Positions 9,037 through 18,584 of a stretch of 41,528 nucleotides of DNA are shown here, piece by piece (within the stretch, counting starts at the first letter, position 1; every line of letters starts with the position of its first letter). The stretch is from Dehalococcoidia bacterium. GTDB taxonomy: Bacteria; Chloroflexota; Dehalococcoidia; Lucifugimonadales; GCA-002694895. The DNA is taken from assembly GCA_029936815.1 (NCBI GenBank), contig JAPYRX010000009.1, forward strand, positions 24,682 through 66,209. Reading direction: 5' to 3'. The notes under the pieces were generated by a model, which searched no databases, was not told the DNA's origin, and saw only the letters and a program-made list of their open reading frames with translations. The position numbers and the translations under genes were made by a program.

Positions 9037-9801
9037 TTAATGGAGTAAGATTCCACCATCTATAATTAATTCAGTACCTGTTATAAATGAAGAAGCTTCT
9101 GATAGTAAGAATAGAACTCCATCAGCCATATCGGCTGGAGTTCCTAATCTTTTCAAAGGTATATATTCAGCCATTTTGTCTTTTGAATCATTATCATTTT
9201 CCCATCTTTTTTGCAAAGGTGTCATTGTCATTCCAGGGACAATAGTATTTGAACGAATGTTGTCTTTAGCAAATTGCATAGCAATTGATTTTGATAAATT
9301 TAACACAGCAGCTTTAGATTGAGAGTATGCATCTTGAGGCAAAGGGTCACCTCTATACGCTTGTACTGATGAGAAATGAACCATTGATCCACTGCCAGTT
9401 TTTAACATTAATGGAATAGCCTTTCTTGTCATGTACATTGACGCTTTTAGATTTATATCCATTACACGATCGTATACATCCATATCGATATCAACTAAAG
9501 ATTTATCTTGATCAAAAAGTAGTACTCCTGCTACATTTGCTAGATAATCAAGCCTTCCTGTTTCATTGTAAGCTTTGTCGAATAGAGTATCTATAAATTT
9601 GTAATTTGTGATATCTTCCTGAAAATAAGTAATTTGTTTATTTTCATATTCTATAGGTTGTTCTTTTAAGTCGATAGCATATATTTGTGCTCCATATGAT
9701 TCAAGAGCAAGACATATTTCTTTTCCCATTCCACCACCTGCTCCTGTAACAACAGCAGTTCTGTTATTAAAATTATAAATTGGCTTGGTGCTTACTGACA
9801 T
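9037..9801 (-). CDS. Short-chain dehydrogenase/reductase
   Basis: This 254-residue classical SDR has the cofactor motif TGAGGGMG at 19-26, an NVAG segment at 89-92, the catalytic Ser in HFSS near 144-145 and the YxxxK pair Tyr159/Lys163. The C-terminus IIDGGILLH is typical. The acidic residue after beta-2 (YAIDLKEQ) favours NAD over NADP. The substrate is unknown. AAGAGA lies just upstream of the ATG, and TATAAT-like sequences lie further up in the spacer shared with the divergent M20 gene. Confidence 0.93.
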   Translation of the reverse strand: MSVSTKPIYNFNNRTAVVTGAGGGMGKEICLALESYGAQIYAIDLKEQPIEYENKQITYFQEDITNYKFIDTLFDKAYNETGRLDYLANVAGVLLFDQDKSLVDIDMDVYDRVMDINLKASMYMTRKAIPLMLKTGSGSMVHFSSVQAYRGDPLPQDAYSQSKAAVLNLSKSIAMQFAKDNIRSNTIVPGMTMTPLQKRWENDNDSKDKMAEYIPLKRLGTPADMADGVLFLLSEASSFITGTELIIDGGILLH

Positions 9802-9890
9802 TTGTCTCTTAATTTTTTATGATTGATATTATACTCATTATACTAGTATCATTGTATTAATATACACATGAAAATAATTAAGAGTTTTAT

Positions 9891-11102
9891 ATGAAAGAAA
9901 AAATTGAACAATTATATACAAAAATAGACGAATTGCAAAATGATTTAATTGATCTAAGTAAAATTATTCATGAGAATCCTGAAATTAAATGGCAGGAATT
10001 TAAAGCAGTCGAAAATATTAAATCCTTATTGAGGGTGCATGGCATTAAAAGATTCAAGTCACCTACTTCATTACCTACTGCATTTACTGCTTCTATAAAA
10101 GGAAAATACGAAGGCCCCACAATAGCATTTTTAGCGGAATATGATGCCTTGCCGGCAATAGGCCATGCATGTGGTCATAATTTGATTTCGATGACAAATG
10201 TAGGAGCCTTTCTTTCATTCTTATCTCTTGAAAATGAATTTCCCGGTGAAATTAGATTAATTGGAACGCCAGCAGAAGAAGGAGGAGGTGGAAAGATTTC
10301 TTTATTAGACAAAAATGTTTTTGATGATATTGATATATCTATTTCTTCTCATGGTTCATCTAATAATACAATTTTATGGGAAGAAGTTCCCATGGGAGAA
10401 GGTATGAGTTTAGCTACATCAAAAGCTGTATATAAGTTTCATGGCAAAGCTTCACATGCAGCTATAAATCCAGACCAAGGTGTTAATGCTTTGAATTCTG
10501 TAATAATGCTTTTTAATGGAATTGATTCATTGAGACAACATTTAAAAGATGATGCAAGAGTACACGGTATAATAACAGACGGTGGCCAGGCAACTAATAT
10601 AGTCCCGGCATATGCTGAGGCAGATATCTTGATCCGATCAAAAAGTTCTGATTATGTTAACTATATAAGAGAACAAATAGACAATATTGCGAAAGGTGCG
10701 GCATTAATGACTGGAGCTGAATTAGAAATAGCTGAAGATGAGCCTGGCTACAAGCATGTTATTCCAAATACCACCATAGGTAAATTAGCCAAATCGTTTA
10801 TGGCTAACTTAGATATAAAATTAACTGAACAACCCAAAAATAAATTTGGCAGTGGTGCTTCTACAGATTTCGGAAATATTAGTCATGAAATGCCTTCGTA
10901 CGCTTTCCATTTTGGCGTTTCGGAAACTCCTGTTGCCGGGCATTCTATAGAAATGGAAAGAGCCTCTATTAGCGATATTGCTCATAATAATGCAGTTGAA
11001 ATTACCAAAGGAATGTCAGCAACAGCTTACACTCTTTTGTATGAGAAAGAAAAATTTGAAGATTCAAAATCAGAATTTAATAATAGAAAAAAATATAAGT
11101 AA
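9891..11102 (+). CDS. M20-family amidohydrolase (AbgB-like aminoacylase)
   Basis: This 403-residue metallohydrolase belongs to the M20D amidohydrolase group, which cleaves N-acyl or p-aminobenzoyl-amino acid bonds. It shows AEYDALPAIGHACGHNLI with metal ligands, GTPAEEGGGGK with the catalytic Glu pair, a dimerisation domain (KFHGKASHAAINPDQGVNAL) and AGHSIEM near the C-terminus. No signal peptide is seen. Only 1 bp separates its TAA from the ATG of the glutamine-synthetase-like gene, so both are probably translated from one mRNA. Together with that gene and the PHP gene it suggests processing of an amide or conjugated amine. Confidence 0.92.
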   Translation: MKEKIEQLYTKIDELQNDLIDLSKIIHENPEIKWQEFKAVENIKSLLRVHGIKRFKSPTSLPTAFTASIKGKYEGPTIAFLAEYDALPAIGHACGHNLISMTNVGAFLSFLSLENEFPGEIRLIGTPAEEGGGGKISLLDKNVFDDIDISISSHGSSNNTILWEEVPMGEGMSLATSKAVYKFHGKASHAAINPDQGVNALNSVIMLFNGIDSLRQHLKDDARVHGIITDGGQATNIVPAYAEADILIRSKSSDYVNYIREQIDNIAKGAALMTGAELEIAEDEPGYKHVIPNTTIGKLAKSFMANLDIKLTEQPKNKFGSGASTDFGNISHEMPSYAFHFGVSETPVAGHSIEMERASISDIAHNNAVEITKGMSATAYTLLYEKEKFEDSKSEFNNRKKYK

Positions 11103-11103
11103 C

Positions 11104-12480
11104 ATGAATAAAAAAAATAAAATTACTAGAGATAGTCTTGTTGATCTTGTTAAAAACGATCAAATAGATACCATTATTACTGCTTTCCCTGATATGTATG
11201 GAAGACTAGTTGGAAAAAGATTTGAAAGTGATTTTTTCATCAATAATATTATAGATGAAGGTACTCATGCTTGTGACTATTTGCTAGGAGCAGATATAGA
11301 TATGGAAACTATTCCTGGATACGAAATAACTAGCTGGGAAAAAGGTTATGGAGATTTACATTTAAAATTAGATTTGGACTCAATTTTAATTGCTGATTGG
11401 TTGGACAAAACTGCAATTATAATTGGAGATGTTGAAAAAGATCATAAAGAAATTAATGAAGCACCAAGATCAATATTAAAAAGACAAATAGAAATTGCTA
11501 AATCAAAAGGATTTAGCATCAAATTAGCTTCCGAATTAGAATTTTATGTTTTTGATAATTCTTACCAAGAAGCAAAAGACAATTCATATATGAATATGAA
11601 TCCTGGTAATAGATTTAGAGCAGATTATAATTTGTTGAATACTACTAAAGAAGAGCATCTTTTATCACAATTACGTTCTTCGTTAAAAAACTCAGGAATA
11701 ATAGTCGAGTGCACAAAAGGTGAATGGAGTTTAGGTCAACAAGAAGTAAATGTTAAATATACCGATCCTCTACAGATGGCTGATAATCATGTGATTATTA
11801 AACAAGCATTAAAAGAAATTGCTTATCAAAATGATATGTCTGTTACTTTTATGTCAAAATGGGATGAGAACAGTGCAGGTTCTAGTATGCATATTCATCT
11901 TAGTCTTTGGGATGAATACGGTAATAAGAATTTATTTTATGATAAAGAATCATCTAACAATTTTAATTTCTCTGAACATTTCAATAATTTTCTTGGTGGT
12001 TGGATGAAATATACTCAAGATATTTTTATGTTTTATTCTCCATATCCGACTTCTTTTAAAAGATTTGTAACAGAATCCTTTGCACCTACTAAAATCAGTT
12101 GGAGTATTGATAACCGAACTTCAACTTTTAGAATTGTTGGAGAAGAATCAAGTTTACGTATTGAATGTAGAATACCGGGATCAGATGCTAATCCTTATTT
12201 AGGTTTTGCCGCGAGTATTGCAGCTGGAATTAAAGGTATTGAAGAAAAAATAGCCCCACCTGAAATGTCAGTAGGAGATTCATATAATAATACTTCATTA
12301 TTATCATGTCCTAATAACATAGAGAAAGGTATAAAATTATTTACCGAAAGCTCATTTATATCTGAAGTGTTTGGTAAAAATGTTAAAGATCATTATAATC
12401 ATTTTTTTAATATTGAAAAATCATTCTATGATAGAGCAGTTACTGATTGGGAAAAAAATAGATATTTTGAACGATTATAA
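11104..12480 (+). CDS. Glutamine synthetase family protein, probably gamma-glutamylamide synthetase (PuuA/GlnT-like)
   Basis: This 458-residue protein has the GS fold. The start is placed at 11104 (MNKKNKITRDS); an upstream in-frame extension overlaps the M20 gene and lacks family character. Visible are the beta-grasp N-domain with FPDMYGRLVGKR, SELEFYVF with the metal-binding Glu pair, the GSSMHIHLSLWD ligand segment, an NRTSTFRIVG-type Arg region, and a C-terminus ending TDWEKNRYFERL. That ending is typical of GlnA-like enzymes (PuuA, IpuC, GlnT) that glutamylate amines. I see no adenylylation-site Tyr loop of classical GlnA. A role in amine catabolism with the neighbouring hydrolases is inferred. 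Confidence 0.87.
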   Translation: MNKKNKITRDSLVDLVKNDQIDTIITAFPDMYGRLVGKRFESDFFINNIIDEGTHACDYLLGADIDMETIPGYEITSWEKGYGDLHLKLDLDSILIADWLDKTAIIIGDVEKDHKEINEAPRSILKRQIEIAKSKGFSIKLASELEFYVFDNSYQEAKDNSYMNMNPGNRFRADYNLLNTTKEEHLLSQLRSSLKNSGIIVECTKGEWSLGQQEVNVKYTDPLQMADNHVIIKQALKEIAYQNDMSVTFMSKWDENSAGSSMHIHLSLWDEYGNKNLFYDKESSNNFNFSEHFNNFLGGWMKYTQDIFMFYSPYPTSFKRFVTESFAPTKISWSIDNRTSTFRIVGEESSLRIECRIPGSDANPYLGFAASIAAGIKGIEEKIAPPEMSVGDSYNNTSLLSCPNNIEKGIKLFTESSFISEVFGKNVKDHYNHFFNIEKSFYDRAVTDWEKNRYFERL

Positions 12481-12482
12481 GT

Positions 12483-13415
12483 ATGAACCAATGGTATAAA
12501 GGTAATATCCATACACACACAAATGAATCTGATGGAGATTCAGATCCTGAAGTTGTTGTAGATTATTTTGTAGAAAGTAATTATGATTTTTTAGTTTTAA
12601 GTGATCATAATCATTTAACTATCTTAGATTATGGAGAAAATGAGCTTGGGATATTACTTATTCCTGGAGAAGAAGTCACTGTTAGAGAACCATTTAATAT
12701 TCACCTTGGAGCTATTGGTATAGATTCATATGTTGAACCTATATATGGAACAGATTCTTTTGATACTATAAAATCTAATGTTGAAGCTATCGAAACTGCA
12801 AATGGTATCGCTATACTAAACCATCCAAATTTCAGATGGGCAGTTAATGATGAACTGATTAAAAATGTAGATCGATTAAAATTTTTCGAGGTATTTAATG
12901 GTGGTACGCATAGTAATGACTTAGGTGATTTGGGGGAAGGAGAAAGAAAAAGTACAGAAAATATTTGGGATTTAGTTTTAAGTTCTGAAAAAATGATTTA
13001 CGGCGTAGCTGCTGACGATTCTCATCATTATAAATATTTTCATCCAAGCTTTTCTAATCCTGGTAGAGGATGTGTGATGGTAAAAGCGGAAAGTAACAAT
13101 CAAGATGACATACTTAATAATTTTTCAAAAGGTAATTTCTATTCTTCAACTGGTATCTACATCTCAGATTTTTTGATGAATAAAAATGAAATCAGTTTTG
13201 ACATAGATCTAGATCCTATTAAAATACATTTTCAAACGCCTAAAATATCAGATGCTGTTTTTAAGACTCAATTTATAGGAAATAACGGTATAATTCTTGA
13301 CGAAACATTTGATTTATCTCCTAGTTATAAAATCAAAGGTACAGAAAAATATGTTAGAGTTGTTATTTCCAATTCAGATGGTTTTAAAGCTTGGTTACAA
13401 CCTTATTTTATTTAA
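12483..13415 (+). CDS. PHP-domain metal-dependent hydrolase
   Basis: This 310-residue protein begins with the PHP signature GNIHTHTNESDGDSDPE and LVLSDHNHLT, which supply His and Asp metal ligands. Further ligands lie in PGEEVT, LNHPNF and GVAADDSHHY. PHP proteins are phosphoesterases or other hydrolases with a trinuclear metal site. It starts 2 bp after the glutamine-synthetase-like gene, so it belongs to the same operon. The C-terminal 90 residues form a beta-rich extension seen in free-standing members. The substrate is unknown. Confidence 0.87.
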   Translation: MNQWYKGNIHTHTNESDGDSDPEVVVDYFVESNYDFLVLSDHNHLTILDYGENELGILLIPGEEVTVREPFNIHLGAIGIDSYVEPIYGTDSFDTIKSNVEAIETANGIAILNHPNFRWAVNDELIKNVDRLKFFEVFNGGTHSNDLGDLGEGERKSTENIWDLVLSSEKMIYGVAADDSHHYKYFHPSFSNPGRGCVMVKAESNNQDDILNNFSKGNFYSSTGIYISDFLMNKNEISFDIDLDPIKIHFQTPKISDAVFKTQFIGNNGIILDETFDLSPSYKIKGTEKYVRVVISNSDGFKAWLQPYFI

Positions 13416-13417
13416 TA

Positions 13418-14629
13418 TTAATCATTTCTCTTTCTTGGCATTTGGCTAGGTTGCATATTAGGAGATCTAATCCTTGATCTGGGTTGTATACTTTGATTTC
13501 CTTGAGTCTTATTTGGATTATTGTTTGTTTGTATATTTTCTATAATTCCTTTGTAACATCCTATGATATATGGGAATGTTTCAGTAGAATGATAACGATA
13601 TATACCATCGCTATCAACTTTTCCATTACACTTATCTAAATCTCCAGATCCTTCTACAAATTCATGTGCTTCCCATGCTGAAACTGCAGTGGAAGTTTTT
13701 TTCCAACTACTTTTAATATTTTTATTTGGAGAAAGGATTTCATAGCCATCTAATGCATATCCAATTACTATAGGATTGTAGTCTTCTATTATACATGTTG
13801 GAACTGCATGATAATGATATTCACCCTGAGGAGCAGTATGCCCATTACAATAATCTAAGATTTCATCAAGAAATGGGTCAGCATATCCTTGGAGAGGCTC
13901 TTCATTTGCTCCAAAGAATGGTAATCCATCTATAGCTACCGCAACGGTACCTAATAATGGAATAGATGTTATAGATTTAGCTATCGATGGATTTAACGGG
14001 ATTGACCATTTAAATGATTGTTCTTTGAGTGGGTTCGGAGTAATACTTTTAAATTCAAAAGTGGGTATTCCATTACTTGTTATGTACAAATAATTGTCAT
14101 CACATTCTACATTCAAATACGGATCTTCATAGGATGAATTTTGTTTATTTGCTACTAATTTCAAAAAATTATCTGCTTGGTTACATTTACTTTTTGAAGA
14201 TAAATTATTATTACTTGAATTAATTATCGATTTCGCAGAGTTTTTTGATAAAGTGTTTTGGACAGGAGAATTTGCCGATTGCCCAGAGTTTTGTGTTAAA
14301 GATTTAGAATTGTTTAGATTGAGGGAAGATATATTTTCGAGTGTATTTTTTTGAAGAATGTTTGTATTATTATGGACAGTAATTGAATTGTTGTAATTCT
14401 CTAAATTAGTATTGTTTAAATTGATGATACCATCAATTTTTTCTGATTGTAATTTTATATTATCATTGATTGTTGTTAAAGTTTTTTCGTGGGAATTTAT
14501 TCGTTCATAGAGTGTGTCTATTCTTGTTTGGGAAACATTTTGTTGATTAATTAAATATCCTATTACACTAATAAGAGAAATTGTGATTATTGTTAAAATT
14601 GAAATGTATAAATACTTTGTACTACTCAT
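13418..14629 (-). CDS. Membrane-anchored YHYH-domain protein
   Basis: This 403-residue protein has an N-terminal membrane anchor (about residues 7-27), a coiled-coil-like stretch (about 33-70), a long Asn/Ser-rich low-complexity linker to about 150, and a C-terminal YHYH domain. The domain signatures are CNGHTAPQGEYHYHAVPTC and DSDGIYRYHST. Conserved Cys residues suggest an extracytoplasmic fold with disulfides or metal. YHYH proteins are mostly uncharacterised and often sit near oxidases or metal proteins. The tail is rich in Arg, Pro, Gln and Met. It is convergent with the PHP gene, with 2 bp between stops. Confidence 0.85.
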   Translation of the reverse strand: MSSTKYLYISILTIITISLISVIGYLINQQNVSQTRIDTLYERINSHEKTLTTINDNIKLQSEKIDGIINLNNTNLENYNNSITVHNNTNILQKNTLENISSLNLNNSKSLTQNSGQSANSPVQNTLSKNSAKSIINSSNNNLSSKSKCNQADNFLKLVANKQNSSYEDPYLNVECDDNYLYITSNGIPTFEFKSITPNPLKEQSFKWSIPLNPSIAKSITSIPLLGTVAVAIDGLPFFGANEEPLQGYADPFLDEILDYCNGHTAPQGEYHYHAVPTCIIEDYNPIVIGYALDGYEILSPNKNIKSSWKKTSTAVSAWEAHEFVEGSGDLDKCNGKVDSDGIYRYHSTETFPYIIGCYKGIIENIQTNNNPNKTQGNQSIQPRSRIRSPNMQPSQMPRKRND

Positions 14630-14774
14630 TGATACCCTTTTATTAAAATTATTACAATTACTTAAATTTACTCTATGACCGTCAAGATATTATTAAGAGT
14701 ATATAAATAATAGTTAATATACACAATTTTTTTTGATAAGATATTAACTTACAATAATTTGAAAGGACTTTTGA

Positions 14775-16052
14775 TTGGAAATTATAATTATTACGATTTT
14801 TACACTTGGTTATTTATTAATAGCTTTTGAACATAATCTTAAAATTGATAAAGCGGCTGTTGCTCTTGTTACAGGCGTACTTACTTGGGCAGTATTTGTT
14901 TTTTTTGGAGATCATCATAATATCGAAGAAGAATTATCGCATCATTTGATTAATATAGCAGAAATTGTTTTTTTCCTTCTTGGGGCGATGACTATTGTTG
15001 AATTAGTAGATTCACACCAAGGATTTCGAGTTATTACTGATAAAATCAAAACTACAAATGCAATAAAACTTTTGTGGATTATTTCTTTACTAACATTTGT
15101 ATTTTCAGCTGTATTAGATAATTTGACTACTGCAATAGTCATGGCAGCTCTTCTATCTAAATTAATTAAAGACAGAAAACAATTGTTATTTTTTGCGGGG
15201 ATGATGATACTTTCTGCTAATGCCGGTGGCGCTTGGTCACCTATTGGAGATATTACAACTATAATGCTATGGGTTGGTGGTCAAATATCTTTGAATATAA
15301 TACAGGCAATTATTCTACCTAGTTTAGTTTGCATGATTGTGCCTCTTATCTATGTTTCATTTAAATATAGAGGGATAATGATTGCACGACCTGATATGAA
15401 GAGTATGGAAAAGATAGTAGAAGTAATCCCTTATGAGAGAAATATTATATTTGCACTAGGCGTTGTAGGATTATTATTTGTTCCATTGTTTAAAATAATC
15501 ACACATCTACCTCCGTATATGGGGATGTTACTTAGCTTAGGTGTTTTGTGGGTAGTAACTGAAATAATTCATCAAAACAAAGATAAAACCCACAAGCATT
15601 CTCTAACAGTTGCTGGAGCTTTATCTAAAATTGAAACTTCTACAATATTTTTCTTTTTGGGCATTCTCTTAGCAGTAGGAAGTCTTCAATCGACAGGAAT
15701 ACTTAATTCATTGGCTGAAATATTAGATAAATTATTTGATGGTAACTTATATTTGATAAATATATTTATTGGATTTTTATCTTCTATTCTTGATAATGTT
15801 CCTTTGGTTGCTGGCGCAATGGGGATGTATGAAATTTCTACTGTAGGTGAATTTGCTGTTGATGGAATGTTTTGGGAATTTTTGGCATACTGTGCGGGGA
15901 CTGGTGGTAGTCTTTTAATTATAGGATCAGCAGCAGGTGTTGCTGTTATGGGAATATTGAAAATTAATTTTATGTGGTATATAAGAAATATTACAATTTT
16001 AGCTTTGATTGGTTATCTGTCAGGAGCTATTACTTTTATTTTGATTCAGTAA
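14775..16052 (+). CDS. nhaD: NhaD-type Na+/H+ antiporter
   Basis: This 425-residue polytopic membrane protein belongs to the NhaD branch of the ion-transporter superfamily. Diagnostic segments are VLDNLTTAIVMAALLSKL, SANAGGAWSPIGDITTIMLW and FLSSILDNVPLVAGAMGMY, plus a second GTGGSLLIIGSAAGVAVMG repeat. It exchanges Na+ (or Li+) for H+, which suits a marine cell. The start is a TTG at 14775 with AAAGGA 7 nt upstream; no in-frame ATG or GTG fits better. Confidence 0.93.
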   Translation: MEIIIITIFTLGYLLIAFEHNLKIDKAAVALVTGVLTWAVFVFFGDHHNIEEELSHHLINIAEIVFFLLGAMTIVELVDSHQGFRVITDKIKTTNAIKLLWIISLLTFVFSAVLDNLTTAIVMAALLSKLIKDRKQLLFFAGMMILSANAGGAWSPIGDITTIMLWVGGQISLNIIQAIILPSLVCMIVPLIYVSFKYRGIMIARPDMKSMEKIVEVIPYERNIIFALGVVGLLFVPLFKIITHLPPYMGMLLSLGVLWVVTEIIHQNKDKTHKHSLTVAGALSKIETSTIFFFLGILLAVGSLQSTGILNSLAEILDKLFDGNLYLINIFIGFLSSILDNVPLVAGAMGMYEISTVGEFAVDGMFWEFLAYCAGTGGSLLIIGSAAGVAVMGILKINFMWYIRNITILALIGYLSGAITFILIQ

Positions 16053-16062
16053 AAAATGAAAT

Positions 16063-16236
16063 ATGAATAAGAACTTCAAAAATTTTGTATCACCTATATT
16101 TGTTTATATTATGTTGAAATATATATCAGGAGTTCGTATTTTAGAAGAAAGAACAGATTCAAAATGGGCTAATGACAAAAACTATCAAAAATATAAAAAG
16201 AATACCCCTGAATTATTTCCATTCAAAATAGGATAA
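16063..16236 (+). pseudogene. C-terminal fragment of a DUF1295 (steroid 5-alpha-reductase-like) membrane protein
   Basis: A 57-codon frame runs from ATG at 16063 to TAA. Its product (VSPIFVYIMLKYISGVRILEE...YQKYKKNTPELFPF, ending KIG) looks like the last ~55 residues of DUF1295 proteins, whose full length is about 250-290 residues. The N-terminal four or five membrane helices are missing. The upstream sequence in the same frame has a stop at 16057 and then belongs to nhaD. It is most likely the remnant left by a deletion, though an expressed single-helix protein cannot be ruled out. The TAA lies 4 bp before the next ATG. Confidence 0.7.
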
Positions 16237-16240
16237 TATA

Positions 16241-17302
16241 ATGTCTAAATTATTTGAACCAATACAAATCAGAGATGAAAATATTAAAAATAGATCTTGG
16301 GTAAGCCCAATGTGTACTTACTCATCTGAAGACGGAATGGCAAATGATTGGCATTTAGTTCATTTAGGTTCTAGAGCTATGGGTGGAGCAGGATTAGTTA
16401 TGATGGAAGCTACTGCTGTTTCTCCAGAAGGGAGAATTAGTCCATGGGATATGGGATTGTGGAAAGATGACCATATTATCCCAATGAGAAAAATAACAAA
16501 TTTCATTACTAATTCAGACTCAACCCCAGCTATTCAATTAGCGCATGCAGGTAGAAAGGCTTCAACAAACCGACCATGGTCGGGTGGTGGGAATATTGAT
16601 ATAACATTAGGTGGATGGGAGCCAGTTGCTCCAAGTAAAATTCCTTTTAGTGAAAAATCATTGATCCCAAATGAATTGAATTCAAATGAAATTTCTAACA
16701 TAATTGATGACTTTGTAAATGCTTCACAAAGAGCTATAGAATCAGGGTTTAAAGTCATAGAATTACATTTTGCACACGGATATTTAATTCATGAATTTTT
16801 ATCTCCGATATCAAATTCGAGAGAAGATTCTTATGGTGGTAATTTTGATAATAGAACTTTATTAGCTAAAACAATTGCTAGAAAAGTTAGAGATGCAGTG
16901 GGAGATGATGTTCCTATTTTTGCAAGACTTTCTGTGACTGAATATTTCCCCGGAAATGGATGGGACACCAATTCTTCTATTAAACTTTCGGAGAGCCTCA
17001 AATCATGTGGCGTTGATTTGATTGATTGTTCATCTGGCGCAAATTACTCTGAGCAAAAAATTGAATTAAAACCTGGATATCAAGTAGGATTATCAGAAGC
17101 TATAAAAAATCAAGTTGACATTCTTACAGGAGCTGTTGGATTGATAACTGAATATGAACATGCTGAAGAAATACTAAATAATAATCAGGCTGATGCAATA
17201 TTCATGGCAAGAGAATATTTAAGAAACCCTTATTGGGCTTTAAATGCTGAACAAAATAAAAATTCTTGGCCTTTACAATATCAAAGATCAATTAATCTTT
17301 AA
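16241..17302 (+). CDS. NADH:flavin oxidoreductase, Old Yellow Enzyme family (YqjM-like)
   Basis: This 353-residue FMN enzyme has the YqjM-type N-terminus: SPMCTYSSEDGMANDWHLVHLGSRA includes the Cys that tunes the flavin. HAGRKA, ELHFAHGYLIHEFLSP with active-site residues, NSREDSYGG, and the C-terminal GLI/AREYLRNPYWALNAE phosphate-binding region follow. It reduces activated C=C bonds with NAD(P)H. The physiological substrate is unknown. The distance to the downstream phosphatidylcholine synthase gene is 6 bp. Confidence 0.95.
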   Translation: MSKLFEPIQIRDENIKNRSWVSPMCTYSSEDGMANDWHLVHLGSRAMGGAGLVMMEATAVSPEGRISPWDMGLWKDDHIIPMRKITNFITNSDSTPAIQLAHAGRKASTNRPWSGGGNIDITLGGWEPVAPSKIPFSEKSLIPNELNSNEISNIIDDFVNASQRAIESGFKVIELHFAHGYLIHEFLSPISNSREDSYGGNFDNRTLLAKTIARKVRDAVGDDVPIFARLSVTEYFPGNGWDTNSSIKLSESLKSCGVDLIDCSSGANYSEQKIELKPGYQVGLSEAIKNQVDILTGAVGLITEYEHAEEILNNNQADAIFMAREYLRNPYWALNAEQNKNSWPLQYQRSINL

Positions 17303-17308
17303 TATTCA

Positions 17309-18037
17309 ATGTATTTTTTCCCTAAATTAAACAAATTTGTTATCAGAGCCTACTTAGTTCATGTATTTACTACTACAGGAATAATTTGTGGAATACTGGC
17401 TATTCAATCAGTATTTAATGAACAATTGAACTTTGCATTTGTTTGGCTAGGAATAGCACTTGTAGTAGATGGTACTGATGGATTTTTTGCGAGAAAATAT
17501 GAAGTTACTAAATTTGCTCCAAGAATAAATGGGGTAATATTAGACGCAATTGTGGATTTTTTTAATTATGTAATATTGCCTGTAATTATCATATTAAGAT
17601 TTGATTTTCTTCCTGAAAAATTCGAATTGTTAGCCGTAATTATGATTTTAATAGCTTCATGTTTTACTTTTTCAAATTCAAAACAAAAAACAAAAGATAA
17701 TTATTTTGAAGGATTCCCAGCGATATGGAATGTTTTGATATTAGATTTTTTCATTTTAAATACTTCGATGATTTTGAATTTAATTATTGTTTTACTTTGT
17801 GTGGTATTAACGTTTATTCCAATTAAATATGTACATCCCTTAAGAGTACAATCCTTGAGATCTTTAGCAATAGTGAGTTTTCTTTTGTGGGGTGTGTCAT
17901 CTGTGTTTTTATTGTTTTTAGAAAAAGAAACTCTAATCAATGATTTTATTTTATTAATTTGGATTGTTTCAAATTTAATGATTTTACTTTTTACTATAAA
18001 GAGAACTTTCAAAAAACCTTTAATAGATATTTATTAA
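17309..18037 (+). CDS. pcs: Phosphatidylcholine synthase
   Basis: This 242-residue integral membrane protein belongs to the CDP-alcohol phosphatidyltransferase family. The catalytic motif is complete: DGTDGFFAR, then G-x3-D-x3-D in GVILDAIVD. The later GFPAIWNVLIL and KYVHPLRV segments are hallmarks of bacterial Pcs rather than PgsA or PssA. Pcs condenses CDP-diacylglycerol with choline to make phosphatidylcholine directly, so the cell would need a choline source. About seven membrane helices are visible. Its 3' end overlaps the convergent unknown gene by 18 bp. Confidence 0.9.
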   Translation: MYFFPKLNKFVIRAYLVHVFTTTGIICGILAIQSVFNEQLNFAFVWLGIALVVDGTDGFFARKYEVTKFAPRINGVILDAIVDFFNYVILPVIIILRFDFLPEKFELLAVIMILIASCFTFSNSKQKTKDNYFEGFPAIWNVLILDFFILNTSMILNLIIVLLCVVLTFIPIKYVHPLRVQSLRSLAIVSFLLWGVSSVFLLFLEKETLINDFILLIWIVSNLMILLFTIKRTFKKPLIDIY

Positions 18038-18457
18038 TGACTCTATCCCATAATTTTGAATTATAGTGTCTGTCTTTTCATCTTGATCACTTAATCTATA
18101 TTCACACTTATACCAATTGTAAAAATCACTTAATTTTAAATATTTATGCCCTTCCTTTGAGTAATATATCTCTATTTCTAATTCGATTTTATTAATTTCA
18201 ATTGCTAAATGTTTATGAGAATCAATGATTTGCCTTTCGTCTTTTCTTAACAATACGGGATTGTTGTAAACATCTTTGGTATTAACTTTTAAATTCTTTG
18301 ACCATTCAACATGTTTCCATTTTTTATGCGCTTTGAAACATGATTTGTCTTCGTGTGATTTCCAAGTGAATTGCTCAATTAGTTTCAGAAATTCCCATAA
18401 GATGATTTCTGAATCTTCTGAAATTGAATTTTCTATTAATTTTATTCGCGATTTCAT
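18020..18457 (-). CDS. Hypothetical protein (145 aa)
   Basis: I do not recognise this protein. The first ATG is at 18457; a TTG at 18484 would add nine residues, and neither has a clear ribosome-binding site. The product is hydrophilic and rich in Lys, Glu, Ile and Trp, with no signal peptide or membrane helix. Segments such as WEFLKLIEQFTWKSHEDKSC suggest helices. It overlaps the 3' end of pcs by 18 bp. The open frame is long for this AT-rich DNA and the amino-acid composition is protein-like, so it is probably real. Confidence 0.6.
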   Translation of the reverse strand: MKSRIKLIENSISEDSEIILWEFLKLIEQFTWKSHEDKSCFKAHKKWKHVEWSKNLKVNTKDVYNNPVLLRKDERQIIDSHKHLAIEINKIELEIEIYYSKEGHKYLKLSDFYNWYKCEYRLSDQDEKTDTIIQNYGIESLINIY

Positions 18458-18584
18458 TTTAGTATTACTATAGAACCTAGACAAAAATTTATTGATAAGT
18501 ATATTCGTCTATTAAATATTATAAAAATAGTATAGAATTTTCCTTAATAATAGTACCATTTGTCTTGATTTAACGGAGAAATTT

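Noticed and set aside
10978-11103. N-terminal extension of the glutamine-synthetase-like gene
   Set aside because: This stretch is the M20 gene read in another frame; family similarity begins after the ATG at 11104.
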